Shown here: positions 1 through 8,173 of the stretch, in pieces
How the letters are laid out: the number at the start of each line of letters is the position of its first letter
Numbering within the stretch: the first letter of the stretch is position 1
Source of the DNA: Henriciella sp.
Lineage (GTDB): Bacteria; Pseudomonadota; Alphaproteobacteria; Caulobacterales; Hyphomonadaceae
Direction: 5' to 3'
Assembly (NCBI GenBank): GCA_012960415.1
Contig: DUBH01000024.1
Coordinates: forward strand, 1-32,325
DNA: 32,325 nucleotides
Made by a program: the position numbers and the translations under genes
Notes under the pieces: model-generated
The model's input: only the letters and a program-made list of their open reading frames with translations
Told to the model about the DNA's origin: nothing
The model's database searches: none

Positions 1-44
1 TGGGTCGGCACTTCTCATTAGTCACGAGGTGAACCTCTTGCGGT
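1..44. other. Left edge, noncoding
   Basis: Forty-four bases beyond the receptor stop codon. A short dyad, GAGGT-GA-ACCTC, is present at about 26-37, too short to call a terminator. No gene is visible. Confidence 0.4.
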
Positions 45-2684
45 CTAGAACCGGTAGGAGAGGCTCGCGCCATAGGTCCGCGGCTTGCCGGCAAAGCGCA
101 TGATCACGTTCGAGTTCGAGGTGATCTGCTGCCAGTAATACTCGTCGGTGAGGTTCTTGCCCCAGAGCGAGACTTCCCAACCATCATTGATCGAGTAGAG
201 GGCGATCGAGCCGTTGAGCAGGCCGTAGGAGTCGATGTCGTACAGCTCGTTGTCCGGATCGCCTGCGGTGGAGTCGCTCTGCCAGCGGCCGTTAAGTGCA
301 GCCGAGAAGCCAAGGCTGTCATTCAGCGGACGATCATAGAGGAAGGTCAGGCTTGCTGCCGTTTCCGGGCTGTAGAGGAACGGGTCGCCCTGAACATTGG
401 TCGGGCGGCCAGCGAAATCGAACGTGTCGAAGCTGCCATACTCGGTGTTGAGCAGCGTCAGGCCGCCGATTGCCGTCAGATTGTCCGTCAGCAGCCAGGT
501 GATCTCAGCGTCGAGGCCGTAGGCTTCAGCTTCCGGAGCGTTCTGGAGCTGCGAGAGCGCCGTGTAGATCGGATCCGGGAAGAACTGAGCGCCCTGCTTG
601 TCGGTGTAGTCATAGTAGAACAGGGCAGCGTTAGCCTGCATGCGGCCGTCGAGAAGGCCTGCCTTCATGCCAACTTCGTAGGCAAGCAGGCTTTCCTGCG
701 TGGCCGGGAAGTTCTGCTCTGCCTTGGAAGCAGCGTTCACTGGCGTTGCAGCCGATTTGTAGCCCTTGGAAACCGACGCGAAGAGCAGGAGGTCTTCGAA
801 ACGCTCTGGCGTGTAGTTCGCCACGACGCGCCAGGAGACATTGTCTTCCTTCACATTCGAGTCGACCGGGCCGAACGTGTTCTGGATGTTGCTGTAGGTG
901 TTACAGCCATTCTCCAGAAGCGGCGCTGGCGGCACGTTCACATCCGGATAGAAACCGACAAAGAAGAAGCGGTTGAAGATGTTCACGTTTGGCTGCATCG
1001 AGCCGTCAATGTCTGCCGAACAGCCGATATAGTCCTGCTCATCCTCGGTGTAGCGGATACCGGTGATCAGTTCCCATTCAGGGGTCAGGCGCCAGTTGGC
1101 ATTCGCGAAGATACTGGCGCTGGTCGACTCAAACTGACCGATGTCCTGATACTTCTGGAACGAGCCGAGGATCTCAGCCGGCGAGTATGGCAGGCCGGTT
1201 TCAGGATCGACGTTCAGCGAATTGATGAACGCAGTCTGCTGGGCGATTGCCGCGGCATAGGCCGCAGGGTTCGCCTGCTGCAGCTGGATCAGCGCCGGGT
1301 TGAGAAGGCGCAGCGTGTTCTCGGTGTCGTAGGCGAGACCGGTTGCGACGGCGCTGATGAAGTTGCTGTTCGCATTGTCACGCAGCAGCGTCTGGTTGGA
1401 GTCGGTGATCTCATCCTTGGAGTAGTAAGCGCCGACCATCCAGTCTGCGATACCGTTGGAGCCTTCAAGGCGGATTTCCTGGCTGAACGACTCGATTTCA
1501 GCGTCGATGTCCTGCAGCAGGATGGCGGCAGGTGCGCCGGACCAGTCCAGAAGCGCTTCACGTTCCAGCTCGTTATAGCCGGTCAGCGACACGATACGCA
1601 TGCCGTTGTCGAGGCTCCAGTCGATGCCGAGCTTGTAGGCATTGAAGGTGGAGTCTTCTTCAAGCGGTCCGCTGAAACCTGCGATACCAAACTCGCTGCC
1701 AGCGCGTGCGCCGAGCGGGGCCCAGTCTGCCTGCTCGGCAGAGGTCGGGTTGTTGTTGATCACATAATCGACGACACCCGCCGCGTTTGCCCCGGCAGAG
1801 CCGCCTGCGAACGGGCTGAACGGGTTGGTGGCTGGCGTGAGGCCGATTGCCTGACCGCCAATGGTGTCAGACTTATTGGTCCAGCCATTCCAGGAAAGGT
1901 CGACGTCGAGATTGCTGGTCGGCTGCCAGGCAAGAGCCGCACGGAAGCCGAGCTTGTCGATCTTGCCGCGCTCTTCGTTCGGGCGCGTGTCGGAGCGCTG
2001 CCAACCTTCATCGCTGGTTTCCTGACGTGCCGCGAAGCGGAACTGGAGCGTGTCAGCGATCGGCAGGTTGATCATGCCTTCATAGTTGAAGGTCTCGTAA
2101 TTGCCGACATCGGCCACTGCGAAGGCTTCGAATTCATCGGAAGGCTTGTTGGTGACGACGTTGATAAGACCAGCCGTCGTGTTGCGGCCGAAGAGGGTGC
2201 CTTGCGGGCCTTTCAGGACTTCGACGCGGTTCACATCGAACACAGGACCGGAGTTCATGAACGGGAACGGATATGCGACTTCGTCAACATAGGTACCGAC
2301 CGTGGAGGTCGCCGACACGTTGATCGTGTTGAAGCCGATGCCGCGAAGCGTGTAGGTAGGCACGCCCTGATAGGACTGCGACACCGAGAAGCTCGGGATG
2401 ACCGACTGCAGGTCATCAACGCTGTCGACGCGGAGGTCGTTGATCTGGTCTTCACCAAACGCCTGGATCGACATTGGAACGTCGAGGACGGATTCCTCGC
2501 GGCGCTGGGCGGTCACCTGGATCGAGGTGAGGCGGCGTTGCGATTCTTCTGGTGCAGGCTGCTGCGTCGTAGCGACGGTTTCGTCGTTCGCCGTCTCCTG
2601 TGCGAAGGCCGGTGACAGTCCCGCTGCGAGCGCAATGGCTGTGCTCGAGATGAGGGTGTGGCGTAAAGTTACTCGTTGGATCAA
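45..2684 (-). CDS. TonB-dependent outer-membrane receptor
   Basis: An 879-residue outer-membrane receptor that would import a bulky nutrient using TonB-ExbBD energy. Residues 1-28 form a signal peptide ending in AFA before QE. A TonB-box-like segment (IQVTAQRREE, about 54-63) leads into a plug domain to about residue 180, with the family hallmarks RVEVLKGPQGTLFGRN and INVVTNKPS. A long beta-barrel follows, ending in the terminal aromatic SYRF. The length is normal for the family. The start is TTG: no ATG lies in a usable place, while GGGAGG sits 5-6 bases upstream of this TTG. It lies 117 bases downstream of the acyl-CoA dehydrogenase on the same strand, which hints at a lipid-like or hydrophobic acid substrate, but the substrate cannot be read from the sequence. 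Confidence 0.93.
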   Translation of the reverse strand: MIQRVTLRHTLISSTAIALAAGLSPAFAQETANDETVATTQQPAPEESQRRLTSIQVTAQRREESVLDVPMSIQAFGEDQINDLRVDSVDDLQSVIPSFSVSQSYQGVPTYTLRGIGFNTINVSATSTVGTYVDEVAYPFPFMNSGPVFDVNRVEVLKGPQGTLFGRNTTAGLINVVTNKPSDEFEAFAVADVGNYETFNYEGMINLPIADTLQFRFAARQETSDEGWQRSDTRPNEERGKIDKLGFRAALAWQPTSNLDVDLSWNGWTNKSDTIGGQAIGLTPATNPFSPFAGGSAGANAAGVVDYVINNNPTSAEQADWAPLGARAGSEFGIAGFSGPLEEDSTFNAYKLGIDWSLDNGMRIVSLTGYNELEREALLDWSGAPAAILLQDIDAEIESFSQEIRLEGSNGIADWMVGAYYSKDEITDSNQTLLRDNANSNFISAVATGLAYDTENTLRLLNPALIQLQQANPAAYAAAIAQQTAFINSLNVDPETGLPYSPAEILGSFQKYQDIGQFESTSASIFANANWRLTPEWELITGIRYTEDEQDYIGCSADIDGSMQPNVNIFNRFFFVGFYPDVNVPPAPLLENGCNTYSNIQNTFGPVDSNVKEDNVSWRVVANYTPERFEDLLLFASVSKGYKSAATPVNAASKAEQNFPATQESLLAYEVGMKAGLLDGRMQANAALFYYDYTDKQGAQFFPDPIYTALSQLQNAPEAEAYGLDAEITWLLTDNLTAIGGLTLLNTEYGSFDTFDFAGRPTNVQGDPFLYSPETAASLTFLYDRPLNDSLGFSAALNGRWQSDSTAGDPDNELYDIDSYGLLNGSIALYSINDGWEVSLWGKNLTDEYYWQQITSNSNVIMRFAGKPRTYGASLSYRF

Positions 2685-2700
2685 ATTTTCCTCCCTGGAA

Positions 2701-2717
2701 CCGGATTTTTTTTCCGG
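2701..2717 (-). promoter_or_regulatory. A8-containing hairpin in receptor leader
   Basis: Just upstream of the ribosome binding site of the TTG-started receptor is an inverted repeat, CCGGA and TCCGG, around a homopolymer of eight A on the coding strand. It could be a small mRNA leader hairpin or a slippage-prone tract. The structure is seen directly; any regulatory role is inference. Confidence 0.3.
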
Positions 2718-2794
2718 CCATTATTTTGCCTGATAAAACTCTCCAAACCCGCGCCTTGGCACAAGCTATCGGAAATGACAGGTCTCTATGTTTA

Positions 2795-2812
2795 TTGGGC
2801 TTCAGAGCCCAA
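2795..2812 (-). terminator. Weak hairpin over acyl-CoA dehydrogenase stop
   Basis: TTGGGCT and AGCCCAA form a perfect 7-bp stem with a 4-base loop that covers the stop codon of the acyl-CoA dehydrogenase gene. On the minus strand it is followed by AATAAACATAG, not a T tract. It is therefore at best a weak or partial terminator ahead of the receptor gene. Confidence 0.3.
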
Positions 2813-4004
2813 GCAGAAGCTTGGCCATGACGTTGCGCTGAACCTCGTTTGAGCCGCCATAAATGGAGGCAGCGCGGTTGTTGAGGTATCGCGGCATGGC
2901 CGTCAGGCTGTGCGCAGGCCCAACCGGCTCCACATTCGACCCCGGCTGACGTGCGGCCATCTGCTCGACATTGCCGTAGAGGCCAGCTGCTTCGATGCCG
3001 AGCGTATCGATGCGCTGCATCATCTCGGTCCGCGCCGTTTTAAGCATCGACGACGCGGCGCCCGGGTTCTTGCCGCCAGCGAGGGCGGATGCCACGCGTT
3101 GCTCGGTTACCGTGATCGCTTCCAGCGCAATCTTGGTGTCTGAAAAGCGGCGCTTGAAAGCCGGATCGCTTGCAAGCGGCTTTCCGTCCGAACCCGCTTC
3201 GGCATGAGCCATGATGCGGACGCGTTCAAGGGCCGCTTCGATGCCAGCTGACGAGCCGCCGCCGCGCTCAAACTCGAGCAGGTACTTTGCGACCGTCCAC
3301 CCATCATCCTCTTCGCCGAGACGGCCGGATTTCGGCACGCGCACATCGTCGAAGAAAACCTGGTTCACTTCATGCTCGCCAGCCATGGTGATGATGGGCT
3401 CAACGCGAATGCCGGGTGTGTTCATGTCCAGCAGGAGGAAAGTGATGCCCTGCTGCGGCTTTCCATCGGTCGATGTCCGAACGAGGCAGAACATCTTGTT
3501 GGCGTGATGGGCTTGCGTCGTCCAGATTTTCGAGCCGTTCAGGATATAGTCGTCGCCGTCTGAAACGGCACGCATCTGGAGGCTGGCAAGGTCAGAACCA
3601 GAGCCCGGTTCTGAATAGCCCTGACACCAATAGTCCTCGCCACTCAGGATGCGGGGCAGGTAATAGGCTTTCTGCTCTTCCGTGCCATAGCCCATGATGC
3701 ATGGGCCAACCATCTGCAGGCCCATAGGCGAAAGCGGCGGCGTGCCGGCCTTCGCGCACTCAGACGAGAAGATGTATTTCTGCATCTCATCCCAGCCGGG
3801 GCCGCCATACTCTTTCGGCCAGTGGGGCGCGGCCCATCCTTTTTCATTCAGGATTTTCAGCCAGGGTAGATTATGCTGCGGTTCGCTGAAGGAACTCGTT
3901 GTCAGGCGACCTGCCTCGGCAAGTTCGGGTGGCAGCTTCTCTGCGAGGAAGGCGCGAACTTCCTCCCGGAAGAGCTCATGTTTCTTCTCAAGTGCCAGCT
4001 TCAT
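2802..4004 (-). CDS. Acyl-CoA dehydrogenase (FadE-like)
   Basis: A 400-residue flavoprotein of the acyl-CoA dehydrogenase family. It would introduce the alpha-beta double bond in an acyl-CoA and pass electrons to an electron-transfer flavoprotein. The N-terminal helical domain covers about residues 1-120. The central FAD-binding motifs follow (CQGYSEPGSGSDLASL at 127-142, NGSKIWTTQAH at 156-166), then a C-terminal helical domain with IYGGSNEVQRN at 381-391. At the classical glutamate site of medium-chain enzymes this protein has Gly383. Glu246 in FERGG may be the base, as in isovaleryl- or long-chain-type enzymes; that is inferred by alignment from memory. The start at 4004 is preferred over a longer frame reaching 4193, because GGGAGGG lies about 8-10 bases upstream and the longer frame would overlap the divergent regulator. 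Confidence 0.92.
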   Translation of the reverse strand: MKLALEKKHELFREEVRAFLAEKLPPELAEAGRLTTSSFSEPQHNLPWLKILNEKGWAAPHWPKEYGGPGWDEMQKYIFSSECAKAGTPPLSPMGLQMVGPCIMGYGTEEQKAYYLPRILSGEDYWCQGYSEPGSGSDLASLQMRAVSDGDDYILNGSKIWTTQAHHANKMFCLVRTSTDGKPQQGITFLLLDMNTPGIRVEPIITMAGEHEVNQVFFDDVRVPKSGRLGEEDDGWTVAKYLLEFERGGGSSAGIEAALERVRIMAHAEAGSDGKPLASDPAFKRRFSDTKIALEAITVTEQRVASALAGGKNPGAASSMLKTARTEMMQRIDTLGIEAAGLYGNVEQMAARQPGSNVEPVGPAHSLTAMPRYLNNRAASIYGGSNEVQRNVMAKLLLGL

Positions 4005-4025
4005 CGCGTGTGCCCTCCCGTCTTG

Positions 4026-4072
4026 GCTTGTCTCTGCGACAACCTTGCAGAATGCCCGGCAGGGGGACAAGC
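4026..4072. promoter_or_regulatory. Divergent control region with TTGTC/GACAA dyads
   Basis: The 91 bases between the divergent acyl-CoA dehydrogenase and LuxR-type genes hold a 15-bp dyad, TTGTC-TCTGC-GACAA (4028-4042), and a wider inverted pair, GCTTGTC (4026-4032) and GACAAGC (4066-4072). The shared half-site suggests an operator for the neighbouring regulator. The repeats are seen; their role is inferred. Confidence 0.4.
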
Positions 4073-4095
4073 TGATAATAATAACAGGTAAGAAA

Positions 4096-4842
4096 ATGCC
4101 ACCTTCAGACTCCTCCCAAACGCTTGAAAGCGAGCTGCTTCTACTGGCAAACAAGGTGGCCGACGCTGGCCGCCAGATTGGCCTGCCATACACCGCTGTC
4201 AGCGCAGATATCAGCAGCCCTCGGCCAATGTGCGATGACGAAGGTCAACCCTTCGCCGAGACGGTCTTCCGCTGGATCGATCCAGAGCTTCAATACTGGA
4301 AGGACCGGATGTTCGCGCTCCGCTCAACCCTTGTGCACGCGACCCGCACCTGCGCAGAGCCGTTCTACTATTCCAATGGCAAGATCGGTAGCTGGCGGCG
4401 CAACGCGGCGCTTGTCGCTGCCAATGATCCTGAGCAGTATAAGGCGGCGAATATCCACGCCGCGATCGTGTCTCCGGTTTATCTGCCCGGCGGTGTGATC
4501 AGTGCTGTCGTCTGGGCGTCCGATGAGGATATTGATCTTACCGACATCTTCGCGGCTGAAGCAGGCCATTTACACGCGCTGGCACTCAAATTCATCGCGA
4601 CCTATCATGATGCACGAGCCCTCGGCCCTCAGGCGCCTGCAGTCTATCTCACGCGGCGCGAAATCCAGTGTCTGAAATGGGCGGCGGCCGGCAAGACAGA
4701 CGCAGAGATCGCCACGATCATGGACATATCCGTCCCAACGGTCCGGTTTCACATCACCAACAGCGCCACCAAGCTCGGCGTGGCCGGAAAGGCGCGCGCC
4801 ATCCAGCGGGCGTCGACGCTGGGCTATATCGGTCACGAATAG
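4096..4842 (+). CDS. LuxR-type transcriptional regulator (likely LuxR solo)
   Basis: A 248-residue regulator. The C-terminal LuxR helix-turn-helix covers about residues 182-245, with LTRREIQCLKWAAAGKTDAE and the recognition segment SVPTVRFHITNSATKLGV, and it is well conserved. The N-terminal part (about 20-165) has the size of an autoinducer-binding domain and contains a DPEL.YW stretch, but I cannot confirm the ligand pocket residues. No LuxI-type synthase lies in the window, so it is a candidate LuxR solo responding to an outside or metabolic signal. The start at 4096 has AGGTAAG just upstream; the longer open frame beginning at 3694 only runs antisense through the dehydrogenase. Its position suggests control of that dehydrogenase and perhaps of the facing ligase gene. 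Confidence 0.85.
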   Translation: MPPSDSSQTLESELLLLANKVADAGRQIGLPYTAVSADISSPRPMCDDEGQPFAETVFRWIDPELQYWKDRMFALRSTLVHATRTCAEPFYYSNGKIGSWRRNAALVAANDPEQYKAANIHAAIVSPVYLPGGVISAVVWASDEDIDLTDIFAAEAGHLHALALKFIATYHDARALGPQAPAVYLTRREIQCLKWAAAGKTDAEIATIMDISVPTVRFHITNSATKLGVAGKARAIQRASTLGYIGHE

Positions 4843-4881
4843 GCCCGCCGGACCTTCACGGCCCGGCATTGCCCTGCAAGC

Positions 4882-6573
4882 CTAGATTTCTGCGCTCAGC
4901 CTGTCGCGTAGCTCGCGTTTGAGGAACTTGCCGCTCGCATTGCGGGGCAGCGGCTCATCAAGGATCCAGATGTAACGAGGCACCTTGTGCTTCGCCATGA
5001 TCGCGGCGCAATGCTCCCGGATCGCGTCTTCGCTGACCTGCTTGCCGGGCTTTGCGACAATCGCCGCGCCCACTTCCTCGCCCAAGCGCTCATCGGGAAT
5101 GCCGAAGACAGAGCATTCGGCAACGTCATTGTGGCGATAGAGGGCGGCTTCGACCTCGGCGCAGTAGATGTTCTCGCCGCCGCGCAGGACCATGTCCTTC
5201 TTGCGGTCGACGATATAGATGAAGCCATCCTCATCCATCTTGGCGATGTCGCCGGTGTGCAGCCATCCACCATCCGTGATGGTTTCTGCCGTCGCCTCAG
5301 GCCGGTTGATGTACCCCTTGATGACAGAGGAGCCGCGCACCCAAAGCTCGCCGCGCTCACCGGTGGGAACCTCATTACCATCGGGATCGACGCATTTGGC
5401 CTCATAGCTCGGCATGGCCGGGCCTGCGCTATCTGGCCTGTCGACATAGAAGTCCGCTGCGATAGACGTGATGATCCCGCAGGTTTCTGTCATGCCGTAG
5501 CCCGTATTCGGACGGGCGGTGGCAACCTTCTCCTCGATGGCAAGCACGAGGTCCGGCGGCACCTGCGCGCCGCCGCCGCCAAGCGCGAGAAGGCTCGATG
5601 TGTCGGTCTTGTCGAAGTCCGGATGATTGATCAGCTCGCGCGCCATGACCGGCACGCCGCTGACAGTCATGATGCGATGCTTCTCGATGAGGCGCAGCGC
5701 TTCGCCCGCTTCCCATTTATACATGAGCACCATCTTCCCGCCTGCAACTGTCACCGCATAGGCGGCGCAATTATTGGCCGTCACGTGGAAGAGGGGCGTA
5801 TTGATCAGCGTCACTGGAACGGGCGGTGGATCAGGCGGCACTTCACCGGTTGCGTACATCACCGCCAGCGCTGATGAGGCGCGCGCATATAGCATATTGT
5901 AGAGGTTCGACACGCAGCCGCGATGGGTGAGCTGTGCGCCTTTCGGAAAACCGGTGGTGCCAGACGTGTAGAAGATGCAGGCGTCGCTGTCCGGGTCGAC
6001 GGTGACGTCAGGCAGGTCGCCGCCCGTCGCAATAACGTCTTTCCAGTCGATGATATCTTCCGGCACCTCATCAAGGCGCACACCGACCAGTTTGGTCCCC
6101 TGTACCATGTCAGGCTTCTGGCGAACGCGGGCGAGGCGCTCCTCGTCGAGGAAAAGGACAGCAGGATCGGAGTCCTTCAGCGCGTAGGCCATCTCCTCAG
6201 CGGTCCACCAGGCATTCATGCCCACGACGGTGATGCCGACCGCGCAGCAGGCCCAGTAAATGATCATCCATTCGGGGTAGTTTCGCATCGAAATCGCAAT
6301 GCGGTCGCCCGGCTTCACACCCTGTTTGAATAGCCAGTTTGCGACCGAGTTGGAGAGCGCGTGCGTCTCGCCATAGGTCAGCTTTTCATCGTGATAGACG
6401 AGATAGTCGCGGTCGGCGAATTCGAGCGTCGACAGCCAGACTTCACGAACGCTTGGCGGCGCAGTCTTCCAGGCCCGGATCCGGTTGCCGAGAATTTCCT
6501 GTTCGACAATTTCAAAGTCGCCGCCTGGGCCAGTGAGTTCGCTTTTGGCCCGCTTCAGTTCCGCGTAGTACAT
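4882..6573 (-). CDS. AMP-forming acyl-CoA ligase
   Basis: A 563-residue ANL-superfamily enzyme that would activate a carboxylic acid with ATP and then join it to coenzyme A. The motifs are complete: phosphate loop YTSGTTGFPKG (202-212), GYGMTETCG (358-366), GWLHTGDIAKMDEDGFIYI (436-454), the hinge DRKKDMVLRGGENIY, and catalytic Lys549 in NASGKFLKRELR. The length matches medium- or long-chain ligases. GGGCGG lies just before the ATG. It converges with the LuxR-type gene and shares a strand with the upstream efflux outer-membrane gene. The substrate is unknown; the nearby dehydrogenase and receptor fit fatty, terpenoid or steroid-side-chain acids. Confidence 0.93.
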   Translation of the reverse strand: MYYAELKRAKSELTGPGGDFEIVEQEILGNRIRAWKTAPPSVREVWLSTLEFADRDYLVYHDEKLTYGETHALSNSVANWLFKQGVKPGDRIAISMRNYPEWMIIYWACCAVGITVVGMNAWWTAEEMAYALKDSDPAVLFLDEERLARVRQKPDMVQGTKLVGVRLDEVPEDIIDWKDVIATGGDLPDVTVDPDSDACIFYTSGTTGFPKGAQLTHRGCVSNLYNMLYARASSALAVMYATGEVPPDPPPVPVTLINTPLFHVTANNCAAYAVTVAGGKMVLMYKWEAGEALRLIEKHRIMTVSGVPVMARELINHPDFDKTDTSSLLALGGGGAQVPPDLVLAIEEKVATARPNTGYGMTETCGIITSIAADFYVDRPDSAGPAMPSYEAKCVDPDGNEVPTGERGELWVRGSSVIKGYINRPEATAETITDGGWLHTGDIAKMDEDGFIYIVDRKKDMVLRGGENIYCAEVEAALYRHNDVAECSVFGIPDERLGEEVGAAIVAKPGKQVSEDAIREHCAAIMAKHKVPRYIWILDEPLPRNASGKFLKRELRDRLSAEI

Positions 6574-6644
6574 GTTCCGCCCTGTGTTCTATGTTTTCGC
6601 CACTCTTACACTGAGTTGGCCGTCCGAAAACACCGGACGCGGCG

Positions 6645-8078
6645 TCAGCCTCCGAAGGCGGCGTATATCCCGACGCGGCGGCGGAGCGCTTCGTAACGGG
6701 CCTGAAGTTCGCCGTCCTCAGCCGATAGCGTCTGGCGCTGGGCATCGATCAGGCTCAGCAGGCTCTCGGCGCCCTCGCGGTAGCGGATCTCGATCAGGTC
6801 ACGGGCGCGCGTGGCAGCGTTCAGGGCGCTGGACCGGAAAGCCGTTTCTTCAACCGCATAATTGTAAGCTAGGAGGGCTGCATCCGCTTCCGTCAGCGCA
6901 TCGAGCACAGTGCCTTCGAAGTTGGCCCGCGCCGCTTCGACATCCGCTTCGGCCTGCTCAATTTGTGCACGGGTTAGCGGCAGATTGAAGATGCCCCAGC
7001 TGAGGCGCGGGCCGAAATTATATCCCAGCGCATCTGCGCTAAAGAGTTCGCCTACCTCGCCAGCTTGATAGTTTGCCTGTCCGGACAGTGTCAGGCTCGG
7101 ATAGAGATCAGCGGTTTCGATTCCGACCCTGTAGGTCGCGGCAGCAAGCTGGCGCTCAGCGGCGCGAATGTCGGGGCGACGGCGAAGCAATTCCTTTGGC
7201 TCGCCGATCTCGACGGGCCCGAAAGCCTTCACTGGCTCTAGTGCGTCGGTGCCGCCAAGCTGGAGCGCCGGATACGCCTCATAGAAATCGGGAAGGGTGT
7301 AACCTGTGAGGCGAGCAAGGCCCGTTACGGTCTGCGCCCGGGCCGCTTTCAGCGCGCTGATCGCCGCTTTTGTCGTCTGCACCAGATTGGTCTGGCGCTC
7401 CACATCGATATCAGCCACTTCGCCCGCCTCACGAAGGCGCACAGTCAGTCCAAGGACATCTTCCTGGCGTTCGACATTCCGTTCATTCACAGAAATGCGG
7501 GCATCGAGTTCGCGAAGCGTCAGATAAGTGCGCGCTGTCTCCGCGAGTATGGCGCGCGCCGCATCGGCGGCAACTGCTTCGCGCCCGCCGAGCGCTGCTT
7601 CGGCCTGCGCAATACCGTTCGCCGTACGCCCGAACAGATCCGCCTGCCAGCTCAGTTCTGCGCCTGTAGAGTAAAGCGTTTGCGCCTCAAACTCGAAGGG
7701 CACGTTGGCACCAAGGCTCGCGGCAGACTGTTTCTGGCGCACGACCGACGCATTGAGGGCGCCCATGGGCAAGGCTGCAGATCGCGCAGCGCCAAGGGCC
7801 GCCTGCGCATTGGCGACATTCGCAGCCGCTTCCTCGATGCTTGGATTGCGAGCCTTTGCGTCTTCGACCAGTGCCGTCAGCAGTTCGTCATTGAACGCCG
7901 TCCACCAGTCGGACCGGGGCAGTTGGCCGGGCGCGAGCACATCGGAATCTCCAGCGACCCAACTATCCTGATAGACTTCTGTCTCTGGCGGATCATATTC
8001 AGGCCCGACGGTCAGGCATGCCGAGAGGGAGAGTGCGCAGGCGGCAACTGCCGGTATCCGAAGAAGCGTTTTCATCAT
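6645..8078 (-). CDS. RND efflux outer-membrane lipoprotein (NodT/TolC-like)
   Basis: A 477-residue outer-membrane efflux factor that would form the exit duct of the adjacent RND pump. The start at 8078 gives a lipoprotein signal with lipobox LSAC (Cys21), followed by TVGPEYDPPETE, typical of the NodT family. Two repeated outer-membrane-efflux modules follow, with long helical segments such as the EAALGGREAVAADAARAILA stretch, and LLRRRPDIRAAERQLAAATY in the second half is a strong family signature. An in-frame upstream start at 8132 would place the lipobox too deep, and AGGA sits 5 bases before the chosen ATG. Unusually, this gene is divergent from the adaptor and pump genes instead of following them. 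Confidence 0.92.
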   Translation of the reverse strand: MMKTLLRIPAVAACALSLSACLTVGPEYDPPETEVYQDSWVAGDSDVLAPGQLPRSDWWTAFNDELLTALVEDAKARNPSIEEAAANVANAQAALGAARSAALPMGALNASVVRQKQSAASLGANVPFEFEAQTLYSTGAELSWQADLFGRTANGIAQAEAALGGREAVAADAARAILAETARTYLTLRELDARISVNERNVERQEDVLGLTVRLREAGEVADIDVERQTNLVQTTKAAISALKAARAQTVTGLARLTGYTLPDFYEAYPALQLGGTDALEPVKAFGPVEIGEPKELLRRRPDIRAAERQLAAATYRVGIETADLYPSLTLSGQANYQAGEVGELFSADALGYNFGPRLSWGIFNLPLTRAQIEQAEADVEAARANFEGTVLDALTEADAALLAYNYAVEETAFRSSALNAATRARDLIEIRYREGAESLLSLIDAQRQTLSAEDGELQARYEALRRRVGIYAAFGG

Positions 8079-8100
8079 GACAGTCCTGCGGCTCGCTGAC

Positions 8101-8143
8101 CTCTTGTCTGTAACCTGTCGATCTATATCCAATCGAACAAGAG
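8101..8143. promoter_or_regulatory. Divergent efflux promoter with inverted repeats
   Basis: The 95-base gap between the outer-membrane factor and adaptor genes holds CTCTTGT (8101-8107) with ACAAGAG (8137-8143), a perfect 7-bp inverted pair. It also holds TCGAT (8118-8122) with ATCGA (8132-8136). Either could be an operator for an unlinked repressor, since no regulator gene adjoins the pump. Function is inferred. Confidence 0.35.
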
Positions 8144-8173
8144 ACCTAATGCGCCAACAAGATCGAAACAGCC

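Noticed and set aside
3694-4095. Longer N-terminus for the LuxR-type gene
   Set aside because: This region is antisense to the acyl-CoA dehydrogenase. The ATG at 4096 with its nearby AGGTAAG gives normal regulator length.
4005-4193. Longer N-terminus for the acyl-CoA dehydrogenase
   Set aside because: The extra 63 residues have no family match and overlap the divergent regulator. GGGAGGG supports the start at 4004.
4987-5874. 295-codon plus-strand open frame
   Set aside because: Antisense to the complete acyl-CoA ligase gene. It has no ribosome binding site or motif of its own.
6621-6639. Hairpin CGTCCG/CGGACG between efflux factor and ligase genes
   Set aside because: Only 6 bp of stem with no T-rich tail on the minus strand. 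I could not support it as a terminator.
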